From Manihot esculenta (Eukaryota; Streptophyta; Magnoliopsida; Malpighiales; Euphorbiaceae), in the NCBI RefSeq assembly GCF_001659605.2, contig NC_035178.2, positions 2,225,091-2,289,090 on the forward strand: a stretch of 64,000 nt of DNA. Reading direction: 5' to 3'. The notes under the pieces are model-generated. The model saw only the letters and a list, made by a program, of their open reading frames with translations. It did no database searches and was not told where the DNA came from. Each line of letters opens with the position of its first letter. Position 1 is the first letter of the stretch. Both the position numbers and the translations under genes were made by a program. This document shows positions 1-11,244 of this stretch, one piece after another.

Positions 1-39
1 GGCAAGAACTGGTTTGGGGGACTAGATGGTCTAATTTGA
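1..39 (+). CDS. Possible C-terminal end of a gene entering from the left
   Basis: Frame 1 is open from the first base and reads GKNWFGGLDGLI followed by TGA at 37-39. It could be the tail of a protein whose body lies outside the window; the A+T-rich sequence that follows would then be 3' UTR. Twelve residues are too few to name a family, and an open frame this short is expected by chance. The call rests on position and on the plausible residue composition only. Confidence 0.2.
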   Translation, partial: GKNWFGGLDGLI

Positions 40-855
40 CAAGGATTTTTATGAAGAAATAAGACAGATGCTTGCTATTTGAGGCTGCATATCCGGGCTA
101 TGCAGGTTTTTGCTTCGTTCATGATTTAAACAGCCCTTTTGATATCTTCTTGTCGCCAATGGAAGTGGAAGACAGAGCTGTAGATGTATTTGTATATATG
201 GAGCTTTGTAGCCAAAAGCACACACGGAAAAGAGAGAGATATCTTTTCTCCCCCTTCAACAAGTAATATGAATTTGGTCAGCAACAGCTTCTCTACAGAA
301 CAGAGTAGAAACTATAAAAAAAAAAAATTTATAACAAAGAACTTGTCGAGATTGTATAGCTTCTTAAGCGTACATGCTTTCGTCCTGATGTTATTGTTCT
401 AAAGACAGGCTCTCCTTCCACTCCTCTTATCCATTTGAATAGATACTAATAAGATTAAATCCAGTGAATGGAATATCATTAGTTCATTTTATCTTCAGGG
501 AATTGCCAATACAAACGCTTTCTGCACATTTATCTGAAAGCCTGTGTTTGAGCCTTGTGTTATATGTATAAACCAGTTTTGATTTGAGCCATAAATTAAA
601 AAGGGGGAAGTGTTGAAAATTGTGAGCAGGAAATTGCAAGAACTTATCATCAGCAGAACACTCTGCAGTTTTATTCATAAGAAGATGACAATTAATAAAA
701 CTCCGAACTTTCCTCTAAATCCATACTGATCACTGCTGCTGTAGATATAAATCAGAACAATTCAGCACGGAAGGAGAAAAAGCATAAACACTATTTTGCA
801 GAAACATCCACTTGCAAGTTGCAACCATTTGAATGGTTATTTCGCTGTAAAGTCC
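40..855. other. Intergenic, no recognisable gene
   Basis: Moderately A+T-rich DNA between the left edge and the 3' end of the PCBER-like gene. Short open frames occur on both strands but none shows a protein-like composition or splice structure. The right part, next to 856, is probably 3' UTR of the minus-strand reductase gene. Confidence 0.5.
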
Positions 856-2529
856 TCAAACTAACTGATCAAGCATTTCATCCACGGTGCTGTATTTGAC
901 ATCTGGATATAGCTCAGAAGCCTCAACCCCCCATGAGGGATCAATCTCAAAGTTGGTCTGATCACCCTTAATGAAGATAGAGTGATTGATTGCAAGACCA
1001 ACATTAAATGGAATTGGAGCATCTGCAAGAATGGTAAAAAAAACAAATATAAAATTCACCAACTGCAAGCAAATCTTTCCTATAGGAAAACAAATTCTCA
1101 TACGTCAAAGTACCTTGGATGTCCTTGAGCAGCTGTTCTTCTGGGACATAAATTTTCTCCAGGGTCTTGCCCACCTTCTTCTCCCACAGAGCAACAAGCT
1201 CATTGAAAGTGTAAATATTGTTAGGAGGCATAATGAGGAGGGTCTTGTTCAAGGTTCTTGGATCATCTACAGCTTTTACAGTGTAGGTTGCAATGTCATC
1301 TTCCTTGTTGAAAATCGCTGTCAACAAACATATGCACAAACTTTGAGAAATGCCAGACACATTGTATTAAATGTATTCATTTGAATGATTTTGTAAGCAG
1401 ATACCGAACCTTTGACATTGCCATCTCCTAGGATAGTGACTTTGTCGCCTCCTGATTTTAGCAATATGGGGAGGATGAAGGAGGCAAAGAAGTTGGCAGG
1501 CACATAAGTGTAGGGAATTCCTGCAGCTTCAGTGGCTCGGCGAATTTGAGCCTTTGTCTCAAATACAGATTTTGCTGGCTCAACAGCATGAACATGGTCC
1601 ACATCATTCCCAAACTCTGAAGGCAAGAACCTCTGAACAATTCCAACTTATTATATTAAATTCCATTCCTTAGTAAGATTCATTGAGGGACTGCACCATC
1701 AAGTTTAAGTTTCCTATATAAGATCATCATTTGTTATTGATAGACAAAGACACCCCACCAGACCACCACACTTCATTGCTTGTAGATGCAGGCAATGTGG
1801 GCTAGTGAAGTGGGCCTCCTAGGAAGGATTGTTTGTAGGTTCATAAACCTATTAGGCCCACAAAATAATTTCTTGGAAAAAAATATCAAATTTTCACTGC
1901 AAGATTTTGCAATTATTCACTTTTTCATTTAAGGGCGATTTTCACCTAAACGTTCACATGAACCCTAGTATAAATATATGGAAAGGATTTTATGTTATAT
2001 CCATATAAATCCGGGCTAAGCAAATTTTTGGGTTATATAAATAGTTATAGTCCTTGTTCCAGTGCATGCAAAACTGAAATCTGAAAATGGATACGAGAGA
2101 GAGAAAGTTCTAACCTTAACATTACCAGCTTCTTTAATGGCGGAAATAATCTTAGTCTGATCTGCTAGTTGCAGAGCACCAACAGTTGATATCACCGCAT
2201 CAACCTGCTTAATGGCGTTCACCAAACTCTGATGATCGTAAAGATCCCCCTGCAAGTAAACCCACAAATCCATACATATACTATGCAACAAAAATCACAT
2301 GTTTATAGAAGTAATATCAAGAGAAGCATCAGCAGAGAAATGTTACATGAAGTAAGGTGACCCCCAAGTTCTTGAAATTTTCAATAAGCTTTCCTTTAGC
2401 TGGATCAGAGAGAGTGGTCTCCCTAACCAATACGAAGGTTGGGTGGCCGGACTTGGCACTTGCTTCCACCACGAACTTCCCGAAATAACCAGTCCCTCCA
2501 ATGATCAAGATCTTGCTTTTGTCAGCCAT
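856..2529 (-). CDS. PCBER: Phenylcoumaran benzylic ether reductase / isoflavone reductase-like protein
   Basis: Five exons read on the minus strand: 2529-2347, 2249-2115, 1632-1410, 1317-1114 and 1022-856. All introns are GT-AG and the phases agree, giving 303 aa against about 308 for the family. Residues 7-17 hold the NADPH-binding Rossmann loop (GGTGYFG). The family block FLPSEFGND is at 108-116, and Lys133 lies where plant PCBERs keep the catalytic lysine. The ends match too: MADKSKILIIGGTG at the start and DVKYSTVDEMLDQLV at the stop. Known family role: cytosolic NADPH-dependent reduction of phenylcoumaran lignans or related phenylpropanoids; the exact substrate is not decided here. The start at 2529 is preferred over an in-frame ATG at 2616 because that one abuts the TATA box. 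A Phe replaces the more usual Ile in the glycine loop. Confidence 0.93.
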
Positions 2530-2617
2530 TGAACTGTTCTTTTCTAAAAACCACACCAAATGCTTAACAAACAACAACCATACAGAAAAGTGTGAACCTT
2601 CTTTTGGATCCATCAAC

Positions 2618-2625
2618 TATTTATA
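2618..2625 (-). promoter_or_regulatory. TATA box of the PCBER-like gene
   Basis: The minus strand reads TATAAATAG here, about 90 bases upstream of the chosen ATG. Transcription would start near 2590, which excludes the ATG at 2616 and supports the start at 2529. Confidence 0.6.
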
Positions 2626-2639
2626 CACAAAAGCTTGGT

Positions 2640-4480
2640 TACTGAAAAACTTTTCCTTTTTCGCTACGCAGAAATAAATTTATTTTTATTTTTATTTTTA
2701 TATAATTTTAAAAAATAATTCTCCAGTTATATTAATTAAATAATTAAAACTAATAAAAGCAAGCTACATTAACTAATACCTAGTGTAATTTTTATTTAGT
2801 TAAAATATTTAACTTTTTGGTAAACTTTCAAAATCATATACTAGATAAAGGAGTTTTTCAAAAATAAGTTATGATTTCTGAATAAATCCATTAATAAAAG
2901 AAATATAGAAAAAAGAAAAGAAAAGAAAAAACCCTGGGTCTAATTGCATAGGAAGATTTGATTGATTAATTAGGTAAAGGGTACACTTCCACCAATTTCA
3001 AGGAAGTGCCATCGCAATTCATAATGAGTTGTTGAAATAAAATTTTTGTAAAATTTTAATTTAATTAATTTTTTATTTAAAATTAAAAAAAATCTAATTC
3101 TTTTTAATTCAAAACTTTAAATTTTAAGAAAATAAAATTTATTTGATTTTTTTATTAAATAAATTGTTCCCACAAAACTTTTGTAAGCTTTGATAACTTA
3201 ATGGGTGAACATGGACTGAATTTGGAAGAAGGTTCGACTTCCTACTTGGTGGTGTTAGTTCAGCCAGGCGCGTCTTTCAACCACAGAAAATATAGCACTT
3301 TATATGGTGGTTGTGTTGTCTTTTTTTCTATAACAGGGACACCATGAATTATAGAAATAAAATCATCCATATTTTTTTTTTAAATAGACACTGATATTAG
3401 AAAATTGAAATAGTAAAATTTAAAATTTTTTAAATTTATTTAAATATATAAATTTACAGAAATTAAAATATAAAGACTCCGAATTTAAATTAAATAATAT
3501 ATTTTTATTTATTAAATTAAATTAAAATAAATTATATAAATTTTTATTATTTTTTTTTGAAATAGAGGGTGGGGGAGTCGAACCTTTGATCTCACAAGAG
3601 TATAAGGATGCACTTTCACCAGACTAAGTCTCAGAGTGCTAAATTTTCATTGTTATTATTATTATTATTGGATACAAAAGAATATGATTATACATTAGAG
3701 CTAAAGAAAACATAATTACGTTTAATTATAACTTCTTAAGAAAGTAAAAATGTGAATGAATAAAATAGTTATAAAATCTACACTTAATAATCATTCGAAA
3801 CTTTATTAAAATTCATTTAAATATTAATTTATATAAAACTATTTTTGTTACTATTTTTTATAGAAATTTATTGTTAATTATTTCATTTCATATTTTTGTC
3901 TATTTTTTTAATTATTTTAAAATTATTATAATAATATACGAAATAATTATTTTATTTTATTTTATTTTATTTTTAAAAAATATTTTTAAAAATTTCTTAA
4001 TATTTCATAAAATTTAATATTTTTAATAATAAATATAATAGGTTGTGATATGATAAGGATGGAAGATTAATAACGTTAAATTGTTTCTTCGGAAAAACTC
4101 CGGCACGCGTGGCCGTTTGGGTCATAAAGCCCACGAACTTGCCTTGCAGACTACAGGAAAGAGAACAGAACGGACAGCACTGAATATAATTTCATTAATT
4201 TAAGTAATATTAAAATTATTTTTAAAGATGTGAAATTTGAATATCAAATTAAAATTAACCATATAAAATATAATTCAATTTAGAAAATGTTAGAAAAATA
4301 AGAATTAGGCCACAGAAAATAACCAATAAATTACTAATTTTTATGAGGGAGAAGCTTTCTAATTTTTAATTACTTGGGATTCTTTTGAAGTTAGAAAAAT
4401 ACACTGCCACTAATAGTAAATAGAACACAGCGTCTTAGAATTAAATTTTCAAATCAGGAAATATAACAAAAAGAAAAGAA
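2640..4480. other. A+T-rich intergenic DNA
   Basis: Long A/T runs with no protein-like frame. The only structured piece is the SINE copy at 3548-3641. A G+C-richer patch near 4080-4180 resembles the edge of a transcribed or repeated segment, but nothing could be assigned to it. Confidence 0.6.
3548..3641 (-). repeat. Short tRNA-derived SINE copy with A-rich tail
   Basis: On the minus strand the segment carries an A-box-like TTAGTCTGGTGA (3616-3627), then a perfect pol III B box GGTTCGACTCC (3574-3584), then CCCTCTATTTC and an A-rich tail (about 3540-3560). This order and spacing are those of a tRNA-derived SINE. A related copy in the opposite orientation lies at 26891-26985, which makes it a dispersed family. 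Target duplications could not be fixed in the A+T-rich surroundings. Confidence 0.6.
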
Positions 4481-4736
4481 GCTGCCGTGCAATCCTCATC
4501 AATAACACAATTTCAGGTAAGAGTTCTCAACCCAACATACTAATACAATTTCGGTAATTCTACAATCAACGGTCACATTTTGCACAGATCATCAGGACTG
4601 AGCACATAGAAAAATCCCACCCATTACACATCCATATATATATATTGTACCTTCAATCTAAATCTATACATGGTTCTTATAGTTGCAATTAAATCACACT
4701 TATGTACATAATAGCATAGAAATCAGAGGCACAGAG

Positions 4737-5469
4737 CTAAGCACTAATCCCAGTATTATTAGCTTTTGAAGTTGCAAGTTTCGCAATGTGGTACTGCGCA
4801 ACGTAGGTGTTGGAAGCGCGGTCCAGCACAGGTGGTTCGTTTAGAAACGCCCAGTTGCTCCTCGTCCACCTGCACAACACAAAATCGCCCGGAGTTGACT
4901 AAATGTATCCAAAACTGAAATGGGCTAATAACTCAAAATCTGAGTATTTATATTGGCATCAGCTTACCATCCACTCTTCTTTATGAGTTCCTCCAAGTTT
5001 GTATCAGTTTCCATGTCCATCAGGCTCTGCTTTGTCTTGGCCTCCGGCAATGAACTTGATCTCTTAAGCTTTACTCCGTAGTCCTCGTCGTGTGACCCAT
5101 CATCCTATCACATACACATCACGTATTTCATAATATAAACCAACTCTATATGCTCGGAATTTAATCCATATCAATCTTATGAAAAATGTTATTAAAAGAA
5201 ATTAAACCTTATTAATAGTTTCTGATGGAGTAGCAATTGCTCTGAGATGTTCCTCCTCTATTTTCTTCTTTAATTTCCAGTAAGTATCAATTTCTTCCTT
5301 GGTGAATGACCAATTCTTCCTGTATTTCACTGCCCCCCAAAAAAAACAATTATATACCACCACTCTAGAAGAAAATTAAAAAGGGAAGAAAAAGCTGAAA
5401 ATTGATTAGTAATTTACCTGATTTAGGATCCGGGACAGGAGAGTCCCAACCAGCCATTAAAGACCCCAT
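4737..5469 (-). CDS. Conserved-looking 147-aa plant protein of unknown function, four exons
   Basis: This gene consists only of short exons: 5469-5418, 5329-5208, 5104-4968 and 4869-4737, joined by three small GT-AG introns with matching phases (444 nt, 147 aa). The protein starts MGSLMAGWDSPVPDPKS. It then has a charged, probably helical block with KNWSFTKEEIDTYWKLKK (about 21-38), an acidic and Ser-rich middle, and a Trp-rich motif GWWTRSNWAFLNEPPV (about 103-118) near the C terminus. No signal peptide or membrane segment is visible. The exons remain in frame and the splice sites are clean, so it is very probably a functional gene. I cannot name the family. A second ATG 12 bases downstream (MAGWD) is an alternative start. 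Confidence 0.75.
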
Positions 5470-8400
5470 TTAGCTTAAAACCTCTCTCTCAATTGCTTAC
5501 CCACAAAATTATGAGTTGCTGTTGATGTGCAATCGTAGTGTGATGTTTTTATTCAAGTTGGCTGTCCTTATCCTTTTCGTGCTCTTATCCTCTGTACAGA
5601 CATAGTGATCAAATTGTTATTATTATATAATTTTTTTAACAGGTTCTTGCGCTAAAATGGGTCCCTGATTGCGATAAACTCCACCAACTCTTGATCCTGA
5701 ATATTCTAGCAGCCCACAGATTTGCGAGAAAGTCCAATTTGGGAAGATATTTAATAGGTCACCACCTGTGGAGGTTACATCTAATGTCAATCCCGTTTCA
5801 ATTTTATCGATGAAATTGATGTGTATCTTTTTTTAATTAATAACGAAAAAAAATCAGGCTTTAATTTTAGTACAGACTTCTGGAATCATGTTTTTATCAT
5901 TGGATTGTTCTGGAGAGAGCATGCGCCACGGCTTGTCCTTTCCGTCATTCAATAATTTCCGATTCATATTCTCGTTGAATTTTTTCTAATGATATAATGA
6001 GCTGGGCTTATTCGAGCAGTGAAAAGAAAATTTAGCCTTAGCCCATAATCGATTGAAATCCCGAGGCCGATGAGAATTGAAATTGGGCTCAATTAGCATA
6101 ATCAACGGCTGACAACAATTAGTCAACAAAATCACGAGAGGGTATAGTGGGGCCACAGTTCACGAGCAATCGATTGCACATCTGCTTGAGCTTTACGTCA
6201 CTACTCGGTGGAATATACACATCTGTCTGTAGTATATGATGAATAAAACCCACTGGAGAATTTGATCTCTGAAATTGAGATTAATGTTATAAGATACTTA
6301 ATTTTTTTTTTCTGAGACGGATACTCCTGGATCTATACGCATAGTAGATACACCGATGTAAAAAAAGAAAATCCAAGCACTATTTGGCAAGTAGGGACAA
6401 GTGCGTGGAGGTGGGGCGGTTTTGCTCAACACGAGTAAGCTATTAGGTGGCGCATGGCAGGGACCGTATCTATCAAATCATCGAAAGCTAATAGAATGGC
6501 TGCCCAATCTTATCCATTAAGGAATATGCCAGCTCCTCCTGTCCTGCTCTTGTCCACTTCCAAATTATACCCACCCATTTTCACTAAAAAGCTTTCCAAC
6601 TCTGTAACAGCTTGATGCAACCTTGCGTGATTTATAACCCACTACATCCTTCCTTTATGAATATTCGATTTAAATAATTTTTAAAATTTTTTATATTTAA
6701 ATTAAAATAATTAATTTAAATTATTTAATAATTTATATTGACAAATATATACTTTATAATTTTCATGACGTGAGAGGTTACAATTTGACTGTACTTCTAT
6801 TTTAATGAGCATCTATGCTCCCATGCACCAATCCTTTTGTTGCATAGAACCCACTTGGGTTTATTATTGCGTTATTGAATAATTCAAACAATGAGATTCC
6901 TAGGGAATATATCCATCATAGATTAAATCATATTGTATAATCTGTAACAGGCCAGGTTTTATTCTCCCTTCACTTGAAAGCAAATCTAGCTAGCACCTTA
7001 ATTAATTTAATAATAATAAGAAAATGAATCCGATGTCCTTGGAAGTTTGGATAATACTCCATCTCCCGCAAAATCTGCACCACCCAAGGTTTGCCCTAAT
7101 CTCAAGGTGCGCGCCCCAGTTGGTGGGTGTGGACCCTGGGGTTTAGGTGGCACAGTTTTGAAAGCCTTCCGATTACAAACAGTCCACCCATTGTATGATC
7201 ATCATACTTACAATAATTCACCTCTCTATCAGATCAACCTACCCAATTTCAAATGTGGGACCTTTTTTTTTAAAAATTTCTTTTATCATCGTTCTTTAAA
7301 TTTCTATTTTCATATTACTTTAAAAATAAACATGGCCAAAACTTAACTCGCCCAAAGTTTTACAAAAACACATCACATTTCAAATAAACGTGAAAATTTT
7401 AACTTGATTATTAAAATAATTAATATTTTTAGATAATATCTGGAATGTGATTACTATGTAAATAAAAAAAAACGAATAATAAAAAGATAAGCTGTTAGTC
7501 ATCCCACATGGAGGCATGAGTTTGGGTTTAGTGAGAATGGGCTATTTCAAAGTCTTAAAATTGACATCGAGAAATGATTGAAGTAGAGTGGGTTGCACGT
7601 GTACGTGCGACTCTTGCTGGAAACCTCTCTGACACTGTCAAACAATTTGTGGGCTCCCCTACCTCACATCACATGCTCATCTACTGCTTAATTTCACTAT
7701 TTTTTAAAGTTACACGCCGTATCCAATTAAAAATAATTACATTAAGATATACTACTCTTATTTTAAATTAAGATTAAACTATTTTCAAATTACTATTTTT
7801 TTAATTTAATTCATTAATGTTAAAATCTTGTTGTTAAATACATCAAAATGGGCTAAATAATTTTTCCTGAAAGATGTGATTGGTAATGGTGACCAATTAA
7901 ATAGGGAGCTGGCCTTGGTGGCCCAGCGATTAAGGGATAAGAATTTGGTGGGTTCAGCGAGAGTGATTTAAGAGCCTTTCCCAAAAGGAAAAAGTTTGGG
8001 GATTTCCAATTATGTCAAAGACATGATTTATTCATATGCTCTAATTAACATGAAGATTGATATTACACTAGACATCCCAAATGCTCCAATAAAAAACGTG
8101 GGTCCAATTTATTATTAGAAAAAAAAAAACAGCACATTAATTCAATCTAGTCTAAATTGTATATTTTTGAATTTTAATTTATTTTTATTAAATTAAAAAT
8201 AAAATCGAGTATTGGCAAGCAACAGACATGTTTGTTCGTTTTGTACGCAAACGTTTAGAGAAAGCAAAATCCATTAAGCATGCGTGTCTTTACTTTAAAT
8301 TATTGATTTAGACAAAAGTAAAAGGAACAAAGTTAATTTGACTTGAAAATTAAGACTCAGATTAACCAACGGGGAAGGTAATTATCATCGGATCCTCTCA

Positions 8401-9949
8401 ACAGGACAAGACAATTCAACCCATTTCCAACAAATTTCAACGCTGGAAAAATGCTAAAGATCCATGGAGGTTATTCTTTAATCTTTAATATTATTAAGCT
8501 GACATTTATTTTTATGATAATATTATGCTGACAATTGCTTTTAAGGAATCACTATGAATAAATTATTAAAAAAAAAAAATTAGGCTTAAATTTTAAGGGA
8601 AAAAAGTTGTAATATAAAATTAGACGAAATTAAATTGGTTAATTAATCAAAATAATTTTATTCAATTTTAATTTTAAATTCATTTGATTATAATTAAACT
8701 ATGACTAGGTTAATGAATATTATATTCTCACTTTTTTATAACTTTTTTCCTAATTTTATATTAAATATTGTGTTTTTTTATCAGCAAGTAAACCAAATGC
8801 AATGAATTAAATGTTGTATTTCAACTCATGCATATGCACATTTGAAATATGACAACTAATTTTATATGATTTTTTATTTTTAATTTAAAGTGAAAAAATT
8901 AAAAATTTATCTATATTAATAAATTAATTTTTATATTTTTAAAATTTATTAAAATATTTTTTTTATTTTTGTTAACTAAATAGCCATTCGTTTATTATTA
9001 AAATATAAACAAAAATTTAATTATAATTTTCTCCTCTCCTTCCTTCTCTTTTTCTTCCGAGACCCCTCCTTTTTTTTTTTCATCTTCATTATTTTTTTCT
9101 TCTCTTTCTCTTATGTTTTTTATTTCTTTCAAAGAAAAGGAGGACTATTTTTTAATGAATAGAAAAGAGAGAATATTTTAATATATTTAAAAATAAATAT
9201 TTAATAATTTTTAAATAATATAAAAACTATTAATATATATATTTATATTAAAGATTTTTTGAAGTAAAATTAAATTTTAAAAATTAATTTTATTATTATT
9301 TATTTATTTTTAAATGAGAAGAGTACAAAAATAATATTTTGTGGACGAATAGAAAAAATAAAAATATTTTAATATATTTTTAAAAATATAAAAATTAATT
9401 AATAAATAATAGTAATATCTAAAAATAAATAATAAATATTTTTTTATATAAATATTTATTTTAAATAAATTATTATAAAAATTACTGTATAATTTAATTT
9501 TTTCAATAAAAAATTCACTTTGCTAATAGCATAAAAAACATACTAATGTTTTTTATTACAAATTAAAATATAAAATTTTATTTAAAAATAAATTAAATTA
9601 CATGATAATTTTTTTAATTATTTTTAAAATTCAATCATTTAAATAAGAAGAATCATACTACATTCTTATACATGGTTTGTTAATTACGAATTTTAATTAA
9701 TTAAAATTTATTGTTATCAGGGTGTGTGAATTTCTGCAATCTCTCGTGAGTGGTGGAGTTGGATGTTAATTCTGAGTTCATCTCGCGTGAAAAGTCTATT
9801 TTAAGGTAAAATTAGCGTCTAAATCCAATAGGATGTGTACACGTGTTTGATAAAATGTGAAAAGTTCCATCCGAGCAAAAAGCACAGAAGAGAACCCCAC
9901 AAAATTAACGGACAAAAGCAAAAGGCAGTTAATAAGAGGGAAAGGAGAA
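5470..9949. other. 4.5-kb intergenic region between two divergent genes
   Basis: It separates the start of the 147-aa-protein gene from the 5' UTR of the Tubby-like gene and must hold both promoters. It is strongly A+T-rich, with C/T-rich tracts near 9030-9115. Short frames (for example 7047-7346) lack protein character. No transposon ends or RNA genes were recognised. Confidence 0.5.
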
Positions 9950-11244
9950 TATGGGATCCAAGAAAAAAGGCTTTGTGTGGCTATGGCAGTGCGTAGAGGA
10001 GGGGAAAGTTGAAGCTGGTGGTGCAGGTGAAGAAGCTGTGTGAGAAGAAGATAGGTCCGTCGTCACCCACCGCCACTACCACCACCACCTCCTCCTCCTC
10101 TTCTGCTGTCGTGGTACACCCAAGGCTTCAAGATATTATCACCATTTTCTATTTCATCTCTCTCTCTCTCTCTCTCTCTTCGCTTGCCCTCATACAGAGA
10201 GCTTTTGTTCCTCCCGAGACAGTGGTGCCCCCTTGAACCTGAAATTCCTCTTCCCGATCCCCATTTTCTTCGAACTTCTCCGGAGAATTTCGTCGTTCCC
10301 AAAGAGTTTGTCTCACAATTGATACATGCATGAATCTGCCTTTGCCTTTTAGCTTCTTTTAATCTGCTCTCAAATTTTGCTGCTCGCCTACTACTCGATC
10401 TAGAGTTATTTCAAACTTTAGAGCACTTTTTTTAAGGTATGCTGTATTCCTGCGGTCTTTCTCGTCGAATGTTTTTCTTTCGCGTTCTCATGTATTTGAA
10501 TCCAGTTTATGGTCATTCTTTATCGATTCTGTGCATAGAGGCGATTCATCATTCATCATAGCATAGGCAACGCGCTATCTTTTATTAGACTTCTGGCGTT
10601 CGGTATTTCAAGGGATAGTCTAAGCAGTAAGCTAGCTGTTGTCATCTAAGGCCAGTTGCTCATACGGGCTGTGGTAGGATCGGTTATTGTTATGGGCTTT
10701 ATAGCTCGCAGGCTCGTGGCTGATTCATTATATACTCATGTTTCCAAAAGCATTCGCTGGTAGTGGTTGATGGTGAACGGCATATTGCTCTGTTCGCAGT
10801 ATCGCAGTAACATTTTTCACGCCATGAATTATATTTCATTTCTATATACTCGACCTAAAAGAGCTTCAACTTCATAGATCCACTTTTCTGTGGATGGAAG
10901 TTAAAGGAAGGCCAAAGTATTATGTATTAGAATTTTATTTGTAGCCCCAGAAATTTGTAAGAAACTATGCAAGTCTCAGAGTTTTGATTCAAATCTCCAG
11001 GCCTTTTTTTTTTTTTTTTTGGGGGGGGGGGGGGGGGTGTCCGTTGGAAAGGAAAAAAAAATCTTATATATACTGCGCACCATAATAGTTCTATAATTGG
11101 GTTTCTGAAAATTCAGAAAAAATTGCTTGAACAATGTGAATTATGGTATAAGTTTTTTTTTTTTGTGAAATTAGAATTATGGTATAAGTTATAATTAGTT
11201 AATTTCTGTTTTCTCTGCAGTCGAATCATTATTACTTGATAAAG
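9950..11244 (+). other. 5' UTR exon and 5' UTR intron of the Tubby-like gene
   Basis: A C/T-rich leader with a (TC)n microsatellite (about 10157-10179) ends at a probable donor (AAG|GTATGC, 10436|10437). A matching acceptor (CTCTGCAG, ending 11220) lies 24 bases before the ATG at 11245. The intron contains a run of 17 T directly followed by 17 G (11004-11037). Long, C/T-rich spliced leaders are usual for plant Tubby-like genes. The transcription start is not fixed. Confidence 0.55.

Noticed and set aside
2329..2616. An upstream in-frame ATG at 2616 extending the PCBER-like protein by 29 residues
   Set aside because: It lies directly at the TATA box, so it would precede the transcription start; the family start MADKSKILIIGG is at 2529.
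7047..7346. Open frame of 99 codons as a gene
   Set aside because: Composition after the first third is that of A/T-rich non-coding DNA, with no splice sites, homologue or start context.
9983..10236. A long upstream open frame with Thr/Ser runs in the Tubby-gene leader
   Set aside because: It has no ATG start and its composition reflects the TCC and TC microsatellites; only a nine-codon upstream ATG frame is present.
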